From positions 2,171,001 to 2,235,000 of the forward strand of contig BSQZ01000034.1 in NCBI GenBank assembly GCA_033239005.1: DNA of 64,000 bases, in the 5' to 3' direction. Made by a program: the position numbers and the translations under genes. The notes below the pieces were generated by a model that ran no database searches, was not told the DNA's origin, and was given only the letters and a program-made list of their open reading frames with translations. This document shows positions 35,501 through 50,500 of the stretch, piece by piece; positions within the stretch are counted from its first letter, which is position 1; every line of letters starts with the position of its first letter. The DNA is from Lamellibrachia satsuma. Its lineage: Eukaryota > Annelida > Polychaeta > Sabellida > Siboglinidae.

Positions 35501-38500
35501 GTAATTCCAGGAGGACTACTTTCATGGTGTAAATATCATTTTGTCAGCATGATGTCATAAAGACAGCTGTCAACAAATTTGCAGTTCATGATACATTTTT
35601 ACACTTGTTCCCCTCCTGAACTCCCTACCTCGTTTTGCATTTAATTGCCAATTTTCATAATAAGAAACAGAGAAGATCAAAGGGACTGTAAACCATTGGG
35701 GCTTCCATTCAACCCCTCCTGGCCAAGGGGGACCTTCATTGGCTCTCTTGGCACTGGTCAGTTCTACCAAAGTCCCATGGTCAGCAGGGGTCAGTCCTTG
35801 GCAGGTGACCAGAGATCCACATCCAGATGAAAGGGCCACCCAATTAGAGTAGGCAATTTACACTATATTTATGTGGGGTGCTTACCTTTCAAAGTGGCCC
35901 CTCTTGTCTGGGTCCAAGGGAGTGTGGGAGGGGGCCTTCTGGCTGGGATTTGGGTGATGCACTTGCTTGTTCTCCCTGCAATGTTTATGTTGGAGACTTT
36001 ATTCCTTAGCTCAAGTTTTACCATGCAACCTTTTAGTAGTTGTTTCCCCTGTTCATTGGCAATTTTCGTAATTGTACTGTTCAAAGTTTTATTTATGTGC
36101 CTTTTTATACACAATCGTGTCCATAAAATATCTTATTATTATTTAACATCAAGTCCAGAATTAACCTTACTGATTCATGTCTCATAAATGCATCTCAAAC
36201 ATATTGACAATATGTTAAGGTTTATTTTACCTACTTTGAATGGTTCCTTTTTTACATTCATTTGATTTATTTGTAGACGTGCATTTACTGCACATAATTA
36301 TATATATCTGAACATATGAGGATATATAACTGGCATATGTGATTCACACTTATCAGAATATGTTTTATTTATAGCATAGAATTTTCTACATATTCCTGTT
36401 GTCTTGTGGGAAAGCGGTTACATCTGGTGGGGGGCTGGGTATCCTTCCAACCCCAGGAACCCTGTCATTCTCCACTGTTGTATAACCAGACCATCCCCAG
36501 TCATCAATCTTAACTGACACCAATGGTTAATTAATTCTCCAAGATGCCCTGTCTTATTTTACCCTTAATTGGCCAGGCCAGAGATTAGCCAAATAAACAA
36601 ATAAACACATGTCTGGGAAGTGATGCACTGATAGCAACATACAGGAGGGTTCTGCAGTCAGGGAGGGCAGGCTGAATAGGGGAAGATGAGGGCTTTGTTG
36701 GGGTTGGGGTTTTGGCCTTTAGGGTGAGCTCATCAGACTAGCCTTGTCCATACTTGCTTTCATCCCTGGATCCTTTCAGGGAGCCATCCTCGTGGGAAGA
36801 TTAGATGGATAGTGATAGGAGGGATTATGTAAGGAAGACAGGAGCAACCTATAGACAGTGGGATCAAACCCAATTGCTTCTCATGTTATCCACCCACCCA
36901 TTCATTCTCCAGTGTCAGTTTTCTGGTCACTGTTGTTTAGTTTGCCCCTTCCATTGGGTGTTTGGGGTTATTGGCAGTTTGCCATTCCCTGATTGACTCC
37001 CACTGTTCCCATTCCCACAAATTTAGTTGGTATTGTAATTTCCCAGTCCAAGTGGTTGTCAGGGAGAGAGTGCTTGTGACTTGAGTATTCTGCCGAGGAA
37101 CTCGTCACTGTGTACTACTACTAGATAATTCTGCTACTGACAACGTCTCTACTGGTATATTATTTATTCCTAGGTATTTTTGTTTATTTGTATTAATTAT
37201 TTATTCCTAGGTATTTTTGTTTATTTGTATTAATTATTATTCTGCTACTGACAACGTCTCTACTGGTATATTATTTATTCCTAGGTATTTTTGTTTATTT
37301 GTATTAATTCATTATTCTGCTACTCACAACGTTTCAACTGGTATATTATTTATTCCTAGGTATTTTTTTTTATTTGTATTAATTCATTATTCTGCTACTC
37401 ACAACGTTTCAACTGGTATATTATTTATTCCTAGGTATTTTTTTTATTTGTATTAATTCATTATTCTGCTACTCACAACATCTCTACTGGTATATTATTT
37501 ATTCCTAGGTATTTTTTTATTAATTAATTATTGAAGAAGCTGAACTTCTCTGACTTGTTAATGAATTCTTGAGTGTCTAAAGAGGGAGATCGTCAGTGAT
37601 TCACAAACAAGTTGTTAATGTTTTTATCACACTTTTGAGCAAATGTGTCCTGAGATAATGTTTTTTCTCTTGGAGAGCTTGGTTAGTTAATGTTTTTTAT
37701 CACACTTTTGAGCAGATCTGTCTTGAGATAATGTATTTTATCTTGCAGAGCTTGTTTAGCATTGTCAAGGAGCCAAAGAACATTTTGGAAAAATTTGTGA
37801 CAAATTTATGACCTTTGTGACAAAGGTAAAATTTACCATGTAAACTAAAAAAAATCTTAATAGATTGCGATCACCAATCTGGTTAATCTCTTCAGAACAT
37901 TCATGTAACTGTTGTACACTTATAATTATGTCAGAGGGGCAAATTCTGTAAGTTTTGTTACTTCAGCCGGGCAGCCAAGAATGACCTACTCTAAATACAT
38001 TTAGTATGTTTGTGCAGTGCCAACCTAGGGGTCAAGGGAACAGCTACAGTAAGCAATGCAAATTGAGGGGGTAGATTGCAAGGTAGGAAGCTGGGGGTGA
38101 TTTATTGGTGTAGCCATACAAAGGCGCCCCTCTGGTCTTTGTTCCTTTCTATAATTTGAGGTTGTGGTTGTATGCATGGGATATTTGTCTCTTCGCATCA
38201 GGAGTTGGGCACCTTTTGAAATTGTAATTCAGAAATTGAACGCCTTTGATCAATTACAGACTGATTGTAGATGGGACCATAAATGGAACAGATTGCTATA
38301 CAGGGGCTACAGATTGGTTTAAATCGGAATGTTGGCAGCTTGTTAGCAGCTGATGTGCTAAAGTTGGCCCAAAACCACAGTGTGCTCATCAGCTTAGCCT
38401 GAAGGTTTAAATAAAATTGGTTTAAATATTTTTTTTTACAACTTTGTTGTTGCTGGTGGTGTAAATAGACCAACATAGGAACACTTTCACAATCTGGAAA

Positions 38501-41500
38501 AATGTTGAATAAACAGCTTTCAGTCATTATTGCTTTTGAATTTGTGAATGTTTGTGCTCAGTGGAAGTATCGGAATTCGGTTGGGTTTGAAACTTGTGCA
38601 TGGCAACACACAGGCAAGTTGATCAGGTTACCCTATAGCAGGCTGCATCTGGGAGCTCCCACGCTTCTCATTGGTTCGTTGAAGCACTAGTTTACCCTAC
38701 CCCCGGGCAGTCACCCATCTCAGTAATGGGGCAGTAACATGCGAGGGTGGATTGGAGTGCCTTTGTGTGCTGGCTGATTGTTGCATGAACCAATGACAGG
38801 GGTATGTGATACTGATCTTTTGTCAGTTTGGGAGACAGGATATTCTAAAAATTATGGTTTGTAGAAAAACATTGTTCGTTTTGATTTTTGTCAAATATTT
38901 GTATTTAAATGTAAACATTTAAATTACTGTTAGTATTTTGTATAAATTTATCATTTGTTTATTTTATTCAAGTGGAATATGCAGTTTTGTATTTTGAATT
39001 TGTTTGCTTTTGGGATTGGCACAAATTTATTGTTGCGAAACTTATTTAAGTTGCGAAACCTCTGTTGGTCCTTTTTTCTGGTCTTAAATTAGTTGTGAGG
39101 CGGTTGGGCATTTGACCCAGATACTCCCACTCAGATTCCATTGCACCCGTTTGTAGACTATGGGTTTCAATGCGCCAAAACTTTATGAATAGTTTGACCC
39201 CAAAAATGTTGATAATAATCTCTTGGCGGGTGATTTCAAACTTGCTGTGTGCGGGGATGCTCTGTGGCGGTTGTAGGGGTAGACGGAAATCCATTGTTAT
39301 CCAGGATGTCTCCTAGGGTAGGCAATTTCTTCTGTATAATTTCTGGAAAAGTTTAATTTACTGAAAACCCTGGCAAAATGTTTGGCCCATGTGGAAAATG
39401 AAATTTTTTTTAATGAGAAATGAATTTAAGACGGCTTTTTTCTCTGTTAAAATGATGATAAAACTATTTGGAAAGGGATTTTTTTCAATGAAGAAAGGGT
39501 GATAAATGGTTTTTGTGAAATCATTTATAATTTTGAGCACATGCTTATTGTTTGTCGTGGTCATGGAAAATTACATTTTATTCAGGGAAAAGTTAAGGAA
39601 TTATTTAGTTTAATATAATATTGAATGTTCAGCATGGTTAGTGCAACTGTGCAACATATTGCAGGAAATGTTGTGTTTTCAACACTGAATATGTATAATT
39701 TTCATTGTGTGGCTGCCATCCAGCTGTGACCATCCATTATAACTTACCAAAAAGCACCAGATATGGACGTTCACTGGGTGCATCTGTCACCTTACCTGTC
39801 TGTGACAGATGACAGATGGCCCAGGAGGTCATGTACTGTCTCCAGTTTATGACCAGACACTAGACATATGGTTTCATCACATGCTGGTGTCATTAACTGT
39901 TAATGTTACTTATAACTGCCTGTAATTACTGGTGTGTGACTGAATCCTGCCTGCTGTTACGAAAAGTTTTATTTTATAGTGGTGTGTGCAGTGAAGTGGA
40001 ACGTGTTATAAAATTTTATTTTCATGTTTATGCAATTCAAACAGCTTGACTTCCCAATTTGTTTTAATGAACCACAGTTTTTAAATATAATTTGACCGTT
40101 GTTTTTATGAATATCGACTTTGCCGTTCAGCATGCACTGTAAACATGATATGTGAGGTGAAACATTCAAATGAAAGAGATTGTATAAATAAGATATTGGG
40201 CAGTCAAGATATGGTTTATGCAATATAAAATTATTTATGATAAAAGCGATCAGATTTTGCAAAGACTGACAAAGTCTTTCACAGAGTGGGATGGGCATTG
40301 CCCCATGGTGGGTGGAGAAAAAGTCAGTTGAAAAGGGGGAAAATATCACAACTAAAATCAAACTAGATGGTTTAACTAGTGTAAAGTAGTGTATGTAGAT
40401 AAACTAACTGGCACATCAAAGTTGGAATCACTGATAGGAAGCTCCCGTGACCCCAGCTACAATGAGAACTGAGTTGAACTATCCTGATAACATTTCTCCA
40501 GTTCTCAGTGTCTCAGTATCATTGACCGGCTGATAGGGCAGATCCAGTTGATTCTCTTTGAACAAAGATGGATACAGTGGACAGTAGCAGATCCATATTG
40601 ATGACCAGATATTGGACATCCTGGAGCATCTTTCAGATAGGAATCATTTGAGAGAATCGTGTCAAGGAAGTTGCATGTCAGTGTGTAGATAGCGTAAATC
40701 TATGCATGCTTTTGAACTAATCTCTTAGCATGAATTGAAGTAATCTCTTAGCATGATTTGCATTCGAGTGTTGAGGAGACTTGATTGGATGTTTCCAAGA
40801 TGGGAAGGATTCCGATGCTCCAACCCTGGGAAGCCAGAACAGGGTGTGAAGATGACTTCTGATCAGCATAATGAGTCAGTTTAATTGCCCCACCCTGGCA
40901 CACCCCACAAGAAATGTAGCAGGAAGTTGGGTTTACATAAGTCTTATGTCAGGACTAGGCACAGGTGCAACAGGAACAAAGCCACTGATGGGGTAATTAG
41001 TGTTTCCAAGAGGAAGGGTGTAAGACATCTTTGGACCCCCCCTCCCTGCAATGGCATGCCTTCAGGTTGAGTGGCCTTTGTTGGGAAAGGGGGGATTAAC
41101 ATTGGGAAATACCTGCCCCTGATTTCTCAAGTATTGGCACTGCTGTTCAGTTTAGGGATGATGTTGGTATAAGCAATTAAGGGTTCTCTTCTGTAGACTG
41201 AACAGTGCCTCTCAATCTTTCAATACAAAGTCTGCCTACTGTTTTTGATAGGGAACACTTAGAGTCATCTGTTTACCCAAGTGCTATCTGGCAGTCTGAT
41301 GTAGACAGTCTTCCCCAGATTGGGATGGGCATTTACACCATGGTGGGTGGAAAAATGTCAGTTGAAATTAGAGGTAAAATGTCACAATTGAAATCAGGGA
41401 CAAATGTTTAAATCATGAGCAATGTCACAGTTGAAATTGTGCACAAAATGTTACAGTTAAAATTGTGGACAAACTCACAATTAAATAATGTGCAATGTTA

Positions 41501-44500
41501 CTATTTAAGCCAATAATGAAATGTCATAATTAAAATCATAGGTGGAAAAACTGTCATTGCAAGCAGTTTTATTGTGGTTCCATAAGACTTTTTTATTTGA
41601 ATAAAATGATTGGCTAAAATAATGTAAACAAATGATTAGTTAAAAAATAATGCATACAATAGTTGCCTGCATTTACCTGGAAAATCTGAATAATTATGAT
41701 GGAGTGGATATAAATGAATGTTTAGTTCATTAAAATGTAATCAAGTTCTGGATAACTAGACTGTACTTAATTGCTATCACCACTTCACAAGCAGCGATGT
41801 CTGCCAAGAAAATGGAAACTGTCTGTGATTGATGATATCTAGTGATTATTGTGGCCTTTGATGAGGTCTTAATTTGATATAATTAGACAAGTGAAGTTCA
41901 CTAGTCCAATGGTGTGGTGGTGGTGGTGGTGGTGGTAGGCACGAAACCAACCAAAGACCTCCAAAATGAATGTTCATACAGAAGATTTCTGAAATGTGAG
42001 TCATAAAAAATTAAACATCATTAACTTTGAAAATAACCTATTCAATTGCCCTTGTGGGCTTTTATGGCTGTGGGAGTTATTACAAGTCCTAGTTGTGGGT
42101 TTTTGTCCCACTGCTGTAATTATTCTGTGCAATGCCAGGGTGATTTGCAAGTGTTTGGGTAATTCGGTTTTATGTTTCCTGCAGGGGTGTGGGGGGTGCC
42201 AGTTGTGTAAGGCAAGTAACAAAATGCCCCATATAAGATGGGAATTAGCTCCGTTACATCACCTGAGTCCTGATTAAATACAATGCTACTGTGTTATGTA
42301 AGACCAAGGCTGTCAGCAACCTTCTCATATCATTTCACCCAATGTCCTGTCTGCATTTGTCTTCTGGGTGGAGTTTTAGCATCTGTCATAAATTGTAATA
42401 AATGAGTTGCAAGAAGATTGACAACAAACACCTTTCCAAGCTGATATAAATGTTTGCTATAAATTTGATTAAATCTGTAAATTTTATTGTGAGATAGTGA
42501 AATACTAAACATTTGTGAAGATTGCGTTTTATAAAAATGTTCATAGAGAAAGAGTGAGAAAAAAAATGTTCTTAAACAATTTGTAGAATCGCAGTTCACA
42601 TATAAAAATGTACTGTTTAATGCCATAAATCGCATTTATTGTTTACATTTCTAGCCTCTATCTATGTTGTTTGTCTCTCTATACCCCATTGCAGTACATA
42701 AATATTTCTTGCAGTATTAATTTTGTTCACATATATTTATGAAAATCTTGTACGATTACATCGTTGATGAGACTTATTTTTCAGGAATTAGAACACAAAG
42801 GTTGTTTCATTAGTATTTAAATTAGATTAAATTTGGAGCAATTATATGTTTTAATGAAAGCACTATACGTGGAGGTCATTGTGAAATTGGCAGGTTGCCC
42901 AGATGGCTGACACACCTATGATGCAATCCAGTTCCTGTCTGGATATAGGCTACGTTTAAGGTGCACATAGGTGCAATTTCCTGTGTTTTGGATCACTGCC
43001 TATTTCTCAGGATGCTGTAAATTGTTTGAAAGAAGATGCAGACTTTCCTGTAGTCCTGACACTGGTCATTAGCCATAGAGTGTGTGGATTCAACAGGTGG
43101 GTCAGAATCTGTTGATGTGGAGAAGGTGCAGTGGTGATAATAACCATCCTCCATTAAATGTTCTCAAGTTTCACTACTACATGAAATTCGATTAACACCT
43201 TCATTAGGGTTGGATTTCACAGGTGGGCATGTTCAAGAAAGCTAGCTAAATAAAGTTCACATAATGTTGCAGTTGCCATGATCCGTAAAACTGCGTTTGG
43301 AGTTGGTCCATATTTGTCATTGTTTTTTAGATTTTTACAGGATCAGGTAAAAAATAATTTAATAGCAAAACTAAATAGTAAAAACAAGCTAGCATGTCAT
43401 AGTGGGTGCTAGATAAGTAATTTTTTTCACAAAAGACAAGTGAAAAAGTTTAATTGAGGGACTGTTAAATATGATCAATAAAATACTAAATAAAACTGTC
43501 TTATTTGAAGCGAATTATATTCTCATCTTCTATTTCTGCCCTGTTGCGATATTTGCTGTGAAGCTACTCATTGTCACGAGACGAGAAGTAAAGAAATGGT
43601 AGTAAGACAATATGTAGTTGGATTGCTACTTATTTTCCCAACTGTCATCTAGATTTCCTGTCTGTAGCCATATTTGCAACAAAATTGCCCGTAATCTTCA
43701 GCAGTTTGGAATGACTGAGACAATAGTCGTGCTTCATTAAATCCAGGTGATGTGTGAAGCTGGCAGGTTCATGCCAGGTAATATGCTGTAATCAGTCTAA
43801 AGACCCTCATGCAAATGAGTGTTTAATTAAATTACACCTGGCTGCCCATAAGGGTGGAAGGGGTGTGTCTACCACCCCATGGCCAGCTGCCCCCATGTCA
43901 GGAAAATAACCCCCACCATAGTTTTGTGGCCAGTGTAAGGTTTACCCTGCTGAGAGTTGGGTAACTAGGGATAGGTTGTTCATGTGGAGGGAGGACAGGT
44001 AACAGGCTGGCTTCTGGCTGCAGGGTCAAAAGGTAAGGGTAATGACATTCACCCTTCTTCTGTGTGTGCCCTTCAGTCATAGGGATAACACGGGTGTTGA
44101 AATAAAAGTACAATTCTGAGAAAGTTTTTGGAATGAAGTAATATGTTTTAGACATTCTCTTAATCAGAACGCTTTAGAGTAGTTAAGTTGTCGTTCTTGA
44201 CTATTTCTGAGATTACATATAATATAGTGTTGTTCTCTGGTTTCGATGATAATTTCTCGACGTTTTCAACTGACTTTATTTATTACAACCAACTGCTGTG
44301 GATTGTAATGGGAATTGAAGGCTTTCATCAGTTTCTGTCTGAACTGTGTTGTGCAGAATAAATTGAATGTGATGATTGTCTTTGCTGCTGAAAGTGTGGA
44401 GATTGTGAGGTGGAATTATCAGGGTTTCTTGTGGTCATCAGGAAAGTGAGAGTGGGCATTTCATAGCATTTGACCTGTATAATAGAACTTGATCTAGTTA

Positions 44501-47500
44501 ACATGCAGAAGATTGAGCTATACCAAAATATTCTGTTATCTCTGATAATGTTAACGAAACGTAATGTAATAATCTAAATTGGTTTCAGTGCGTGTAAAAT
44601 TTATTTATCTGAGTGGTTTAAAATAATAGTTCAATTTATAAATGTGTAATTTGTGTCGTTGAATTTTATTGAGTTTTGCTGTCGGGAGCAACAGCAGACA
44701 CTCGAGTAACTGGACAAACAATGTCACCTCTACACTCTGAAGAATGTTTAGAAATGGTGATTAATTGGCCACTAGGAGGCAGCACCTGCCATTGTTCTTT
44801 GTGTTGAGTTGCCCACAGCCCCCCAGGGGGACCGGCTGCCTCCTTTATCAGGGGCCCCTATTTGTTGGGGAATTTCCACCCTCCTGCAGGGATAGATTAT
44901 GTCTGGAATTAGGAGATAACACTCCTGAAGTGGGAAACATGTGATTTGGGTGGGGGTTGTGAACAGCTGTAGGTCTCTTGGGGGAATTATGCAATCTGGA
45001 CTTAGGTGGTTTTCTAGCAGATATAAAATGAACCATTGAGAGATGTGCAGTGAAGCATGTTTATTGTTGTAGACACCTGAAACTAAACAATGTTGACATA
45101 TTGAAATAATGTGTAATAATTAAATCGTAATGGTGATTTAATACACCTCTTTGTTGAACAATTACCAGACTAATGCCTCAGACTGTAGATTGTATTGTAT
45201 TTATACTGTATGTAGACTGCATCAACTTTATGGCACATTCAGTTTACATTTTCCTTTCCTGCGACTTCAGTGTTTCGTAGTTTAACCCGAATGCATGAGC
45301 CAGGTATATATATCTGAATGAACCGAAATTTAGGGGACTGAAAGGAATTGCCCGAACATCTAACACTAGTGAAGAAATGTTGAGCTTAATCTGATGAGAG
45401 CGCTGGGAAATGATAACATTGCTATAATAAATTAAATGTAGCCTCTGACAGTAAGACATCTGGCACAGGAAACTAAGCCAGACTGAGGAATGCCATTTTA
45501 TGTGCTAAGTGATGTGCCATCAGGGTTTATGGAGGGAAGCCATTGTCCCCTGGCAGCTGGCCTTTTCCCACATGAGGGGTGCAGGAAGCAGCTGGCTGAG
45601 TGGGGAGGGACATTAGGCAGGGACTATCTCATCCCTAAGGCTGTCCAATATATCCAGCTGTCTCCCCTAACTCCAAGTTATTCATTTTGGTGCACTTTCG
45701 AAGGAATCTGAACTTAAATCAGTTCCCCATGCATATATGGGTATATTTCTGTTTGGGATGTTCAGCTTATATCAATTCAATCTGGATGAAAGCCTCTTCA
45801 CCAATCTTCCAGGCTATAGTCTGTCTTCAGCCAGTCGTTTCCATTTGATTCTGTAGAGCTTCCTACCTGGGTATAGGAAGTTGGATGATAAGATGAGACC
45901 CTAAAAGCTGTTGTTCCCTTCTATTTGGTGTTTGTGCCACAGGAAGTAAAAGACCCCACATGGTAAATGTGAAATGTGGACCCTTGAAATACACCCATGG
46001 ACTGTGTTAACCCTGAACATGGCTGCTTGGGGCATATCTGTTATTAACGACCTATAGCTTGCACACAGTCTGATTGTTTTTATAATTAAAACACAACATG
46101 TTAAAATATATATAACTTTTGTTATATATCATGATTTATAATGAAAAGCAATCAGACTTTGTACATTTAAGATGGCTTTGTGATCACATAGCTCCTACAT
46201 TCTTCATTGGTAGCCAGTTGAGTTTCGCATTAAATACAAGATATGCTTGCTGAGTTTTAATGCAGTGTTCATGGTTCACAGTATCTGTTGTAAATGTTGA
46301 CTACTAGAACCGTCCATTATGGACTGAGATCTCAGAAATTAATAAACATTTACATTTGTTAATCCTCCACATTTTGATGGTAGAAATTTGCTCTGAAATC
46401 TAGAATACATGCTGAAGTATTCCTACCCTGTCTGGTCACCCCACCCCCTTAACACTGATCCCATCTTTGTGTCTACAGGGTAACAACCCGGGAAGATGTC
46501 TAACTACAAATATTGGTTCCCTTAGTGGCCATTAAGAACAATGCTCCTCTATTTGATGTTACCCCTGGGGTGTGTGACCACAGCCACTGACCCTTCCACC
46601 AGGTGTGAGTGGTCAACCCAGTCCAGTCATTGGTCAACAGGCGAGGTGTGAAAGCTAACATTGGTTTTGGTCATCCATTTGGGGCAATTGGGTAATTGGG
46701 CCAGGGGGCAGCTTATGGGATTAATTGATAATTACCTCAACTTGCAATTAAGATGTTGCATGATGGGAAGGTTTGTTTTTACAGGCAGCATGGATGAGTT
46801 TGATTGGTCGAAGGAAATAGTCATGACAGTTACAGAAATAATGTGACAGATTACATTTAGAATTATTAATAATTATTAAAAATCCCAACTCATTTATTTA
46901 ACCCATTTGTTTAGCCCATTTTGAATCAGGTTCATTGATGTTCAGATCTGTAGTGGGTGAATAGTTGAAGTAATGTTTGTAGAATAATAATAATGTTTAA
47001 TAAAAAGATTGCCTCCTTTTGTTGAAATCATAGAAAGTATTGACTTTAGACTGATCATTAGATCAGGTAACTTTGTCATAATATATAGAGCCATACTACT
47101 TTTGGCCCTTGTCGTTGAATGTCACACAGATCCGGTAAAAGATAATTTAATAGGTATTTTTTTAGGATGGACATTTAATAATAAACAAGAGTAGACCTGT
47201 ATACTTTATATTAATGAGCAGGATTTAGGATGGACATTTAATAAACAAGAGTAGACCTGTATACTTTATATTAATGAGCAGGATTTAGGATGGACATTTA
47301 ATAAACAAGAGTAGACCTGTTTACTTTATATTAATAAGCAGGAATAGATTCCAATACCAAACTCTGTTTCTCTGATTTATTCTCCACCAAAAACATTTTA
47401 TTCCAGAATAAATTTTTGTGACAATAGTTTGTTGGGGATCTGTCTATGTATTGGTTCATATTAAGACTTAACAGTGTAGGTTTATTTGGCCAATACAGTT

Positions 47501-50500
47501 CACTATTGACAGTAACAATTATTGATTTTACAGATACATAAACTGCATGTTTTTTTGTGTAGTTATTGCTGATATTGTGTGTTAATACAAGTTAGAACTA
47601 TACTAATAATTATACCTCTATACAATGTACAATATATTAATTTATATAAGGTACAATTTCTGCTATTAAACCATGGATTGTGTAGTGTACACATGTACAG
47701 TACATATGTCAACACTAGTACAGTTTCACTCAGCATGTGTGATATATGACAGTGTTACTACACACACCTCACTAAAATTTTTAAAGTATTATGACCACAA
47801 TTTCCCACACCAATATTGTTGAGCTGCCAACACCTCTGCTGTCTCCCAGCACTCTCTGTTCATCCCTGAACATCCAGAGTGTTGACAAGTGACCAGGGTG
47901 GATTAGGGTATTACCAGCAGGGTGATCTTCCATTGTCATGACAATTGGGCTGTCAATAGTGATCACAGTTTGCCAAAGTTAGCCAAGCAATGCCTGGGCC
48001 AGTGCAGGTGTTATGTACACAAGATAAACTCTCATTGTTTACCCCAGCACAAAGGGTGAGCAGCATACCCTGCTGTGATTGGCTGGGGCGGTGTCTGGGA
48101 AACTAGCATATAGACTCTCATCGGGTAGAGGGAATCATTGGATACGAACAGCTCCAAGTAGGAAGCACGTTGAGATATTTTGCAAGGATTATGTTTTCAC
48201 CAGCAGTCAAGTTTATGGATGATGTCCCAATGAAGGGCAGGCGGTCCAGACTGCCCTTGTGAGTGTGCAACGCTGCTAGGACTTTATTCTATCACAGTAA
48301 TAGCTATTAGCTATACAGCTCATTGCTTGGCACATCGTAGTTGTTCTATGGACCTTAATTTTTATAGTAATTTTACTATTAATTATATTGATTGTTTTTA
48401 CTTGTTTCTTTTCACTCTTTTTTTTTTGTAATTTGAGTATAAATGATATTGACTTGTATGCAAAGCTTATTTGCTGGGGGAATTAATGAATTAATGTTAC
48501 TGCTTTGTTTTGGTTGCTATGGTGATTTCTGTGCATGACGGTGACTGTATCTCTGTTTTAGATCGCCATTTGAGATGCTTGAAGTGAAGAGTGCAGCGTT
48601 CCGTCGGTTCCAGTCTATGCCGGTAGGTGGATGATTGGTTGATCGGGAAGCCATGCGATTAGATTTGTCCATTATTGAGTGACTGAATTATATCCTGGCT
48701 TCCTGGTAGAGTAGTGGTCAGAAGTAATGGTCAGTGTGGGAACAGACATGGCTTCTCATTTACACTTGCCACTGTCCAGGAAGTTAGGTGCTACATCAAA
48801 AATCAACAATATCTGCTGTGTCTAAACCTATTTTCCAGTATTTTTGGTACAAATTGTACAATTCTTAACTCACGACAGTGAAATGAAATATGGCAACAGT
48901 ACCACATTAAGAGAAATAATATATATAAATGCAAAATGGAGCAAAAAAATATGAAATTCTAATTTTTAAGAGCCCTACCAGAAACTGAATAGAAACAAAA
49001 GTATATTATTTATTGACATAATTTGTTACATTATTATTTTTAATATCATGAGTTGTGTATTGTAATTACATACAGCTAATGGATTTTGATTTCCATATCA
49101 TGGGATATACAGTGCATTTGAACCAGTTGACTAATGGCGACCTTTGCTGTTGTCAGGTGCCGTTCTGTGGATTTGACCAGTCCCCACAGCCAATGAACGC
49201 CTTCCCACGCTTCTCATCTGACAGTCAGGATGTCGGGTCACCGATCCTGCCCAACTTCAAGATGTGTTCACTCGATAACGATGACGAGGACGATAGCAAC
49301 TCGCAGGACAGTGGCGTCGGATTTGACAAGGTATGCTAATTCTCGAAGACAAAAGTTTTATGTTACGACTACAGATTTCATAAGATACTTTTATGATGTT
49401 GAAGCTGGAGATTTGATATATTATTGGAGATTTTAAATGTTATAGGAGATTTTATATATATACTTGCTGTTGTGTGTCTGATTTCTATGGTAAATGCAGT
49501 TTTGTTAATAAAATAAGGACGGATAATGAAATTTTTTGCAAAATATGGTTGACCGAAAAATTATGTAATATAAAAAATAATGTAAAAAGAATTGTAGTCA
49601 TGGTAGATTTTTTTATGCAGAAATGCCCCACAAGAAATTGGCAATATAATATGATTTGTCACACAATGAATTGTTTTGCTGTCACCAGATGGCGTTTGAC
49701 TTTGAGCCGTCACCACCATATTCGGCCATGGGTCAGGCTGAGAAAGAGAATACTCCGGAGAAAGTCAAGTGTTCTTTCTCATTGGATGATACCTCCCAGG
49801 ATAGCGGAGTCTACTTTGAAAAGGAAAAGGTGAGATCCTGATTTATGCAAGATCCTGATTTTATGTAAGATCCCAATTAACTGAGAAATCATGATTAAAT
49901 GGTAGATCCTGATTAAATGTGAGATCCTGATTTTTGGTGGTAAAAAATTTATATTGATGTTTTTGCTTATGGCATTCTTTGCCATGTCATGTTAATAACA
50001 TGTTACCCTGTAATTTAAAGTTCCTGTTTTTGTCCCTAGATGTCACAGTGCAGCCGCCGAGGATTGTTCCGCTCTCCCAGTGACTGCAGTGCCCGTCTGT
50101 TCGCTCATAAGTCTCACTCGTTCGACGTTCGACCGCGACCAGTCGCAGTGAAGCGTCAGGAATGTCATGATGGTGGTGATGACGCGACGCCACACATGAT
50201 GAAACGACGTCGAGGCATCCTTGCGTCAGATAGTGTCATTCCAAGTCCACGAAAGGTTAGTGTTGTATGATGTTTTTTCTCCCTCTTTTTTTCTCTATTT
50301 CTTTCTCGACTTTTTTTGTAGTTGTAATGTAAAATAATTCACTATACAGGATAGCTTCTATCTAAAATAAACTGTTGCACAAATTACCATCTGTTAATAA
50401 ATGTGATTTTTTTTAAAACCTGGCAAATTATTTTTGTTTTATTTGTGGCCTGCACTTGTCATCGGTTCCAGTTGAAACATATTCACAAAAAACATGATCA

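Larger units (their letters stand above)
33819..48186. other. CDC25 intron 3 (14.4 kb)
   Basis: The longest intron in the window. I see no exon that fits the phases before 48187 and no foreign gene. It holds tandem repeats at 37127-37520 and 47161-47341, a poly-C run at 34834-34846, a (TGG)n run at 41911-41937, and many islands of higher GC but low CpG at intervals of about 1-2 kb (for example 34830-35040, 36400-37090, 42040-42270, 43840-44050, 44760-45010, 46430-46760, 47810-48100). A left-arm relative of the 54891 TIR element lies at 40068-40097. Confidence 0.6.
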
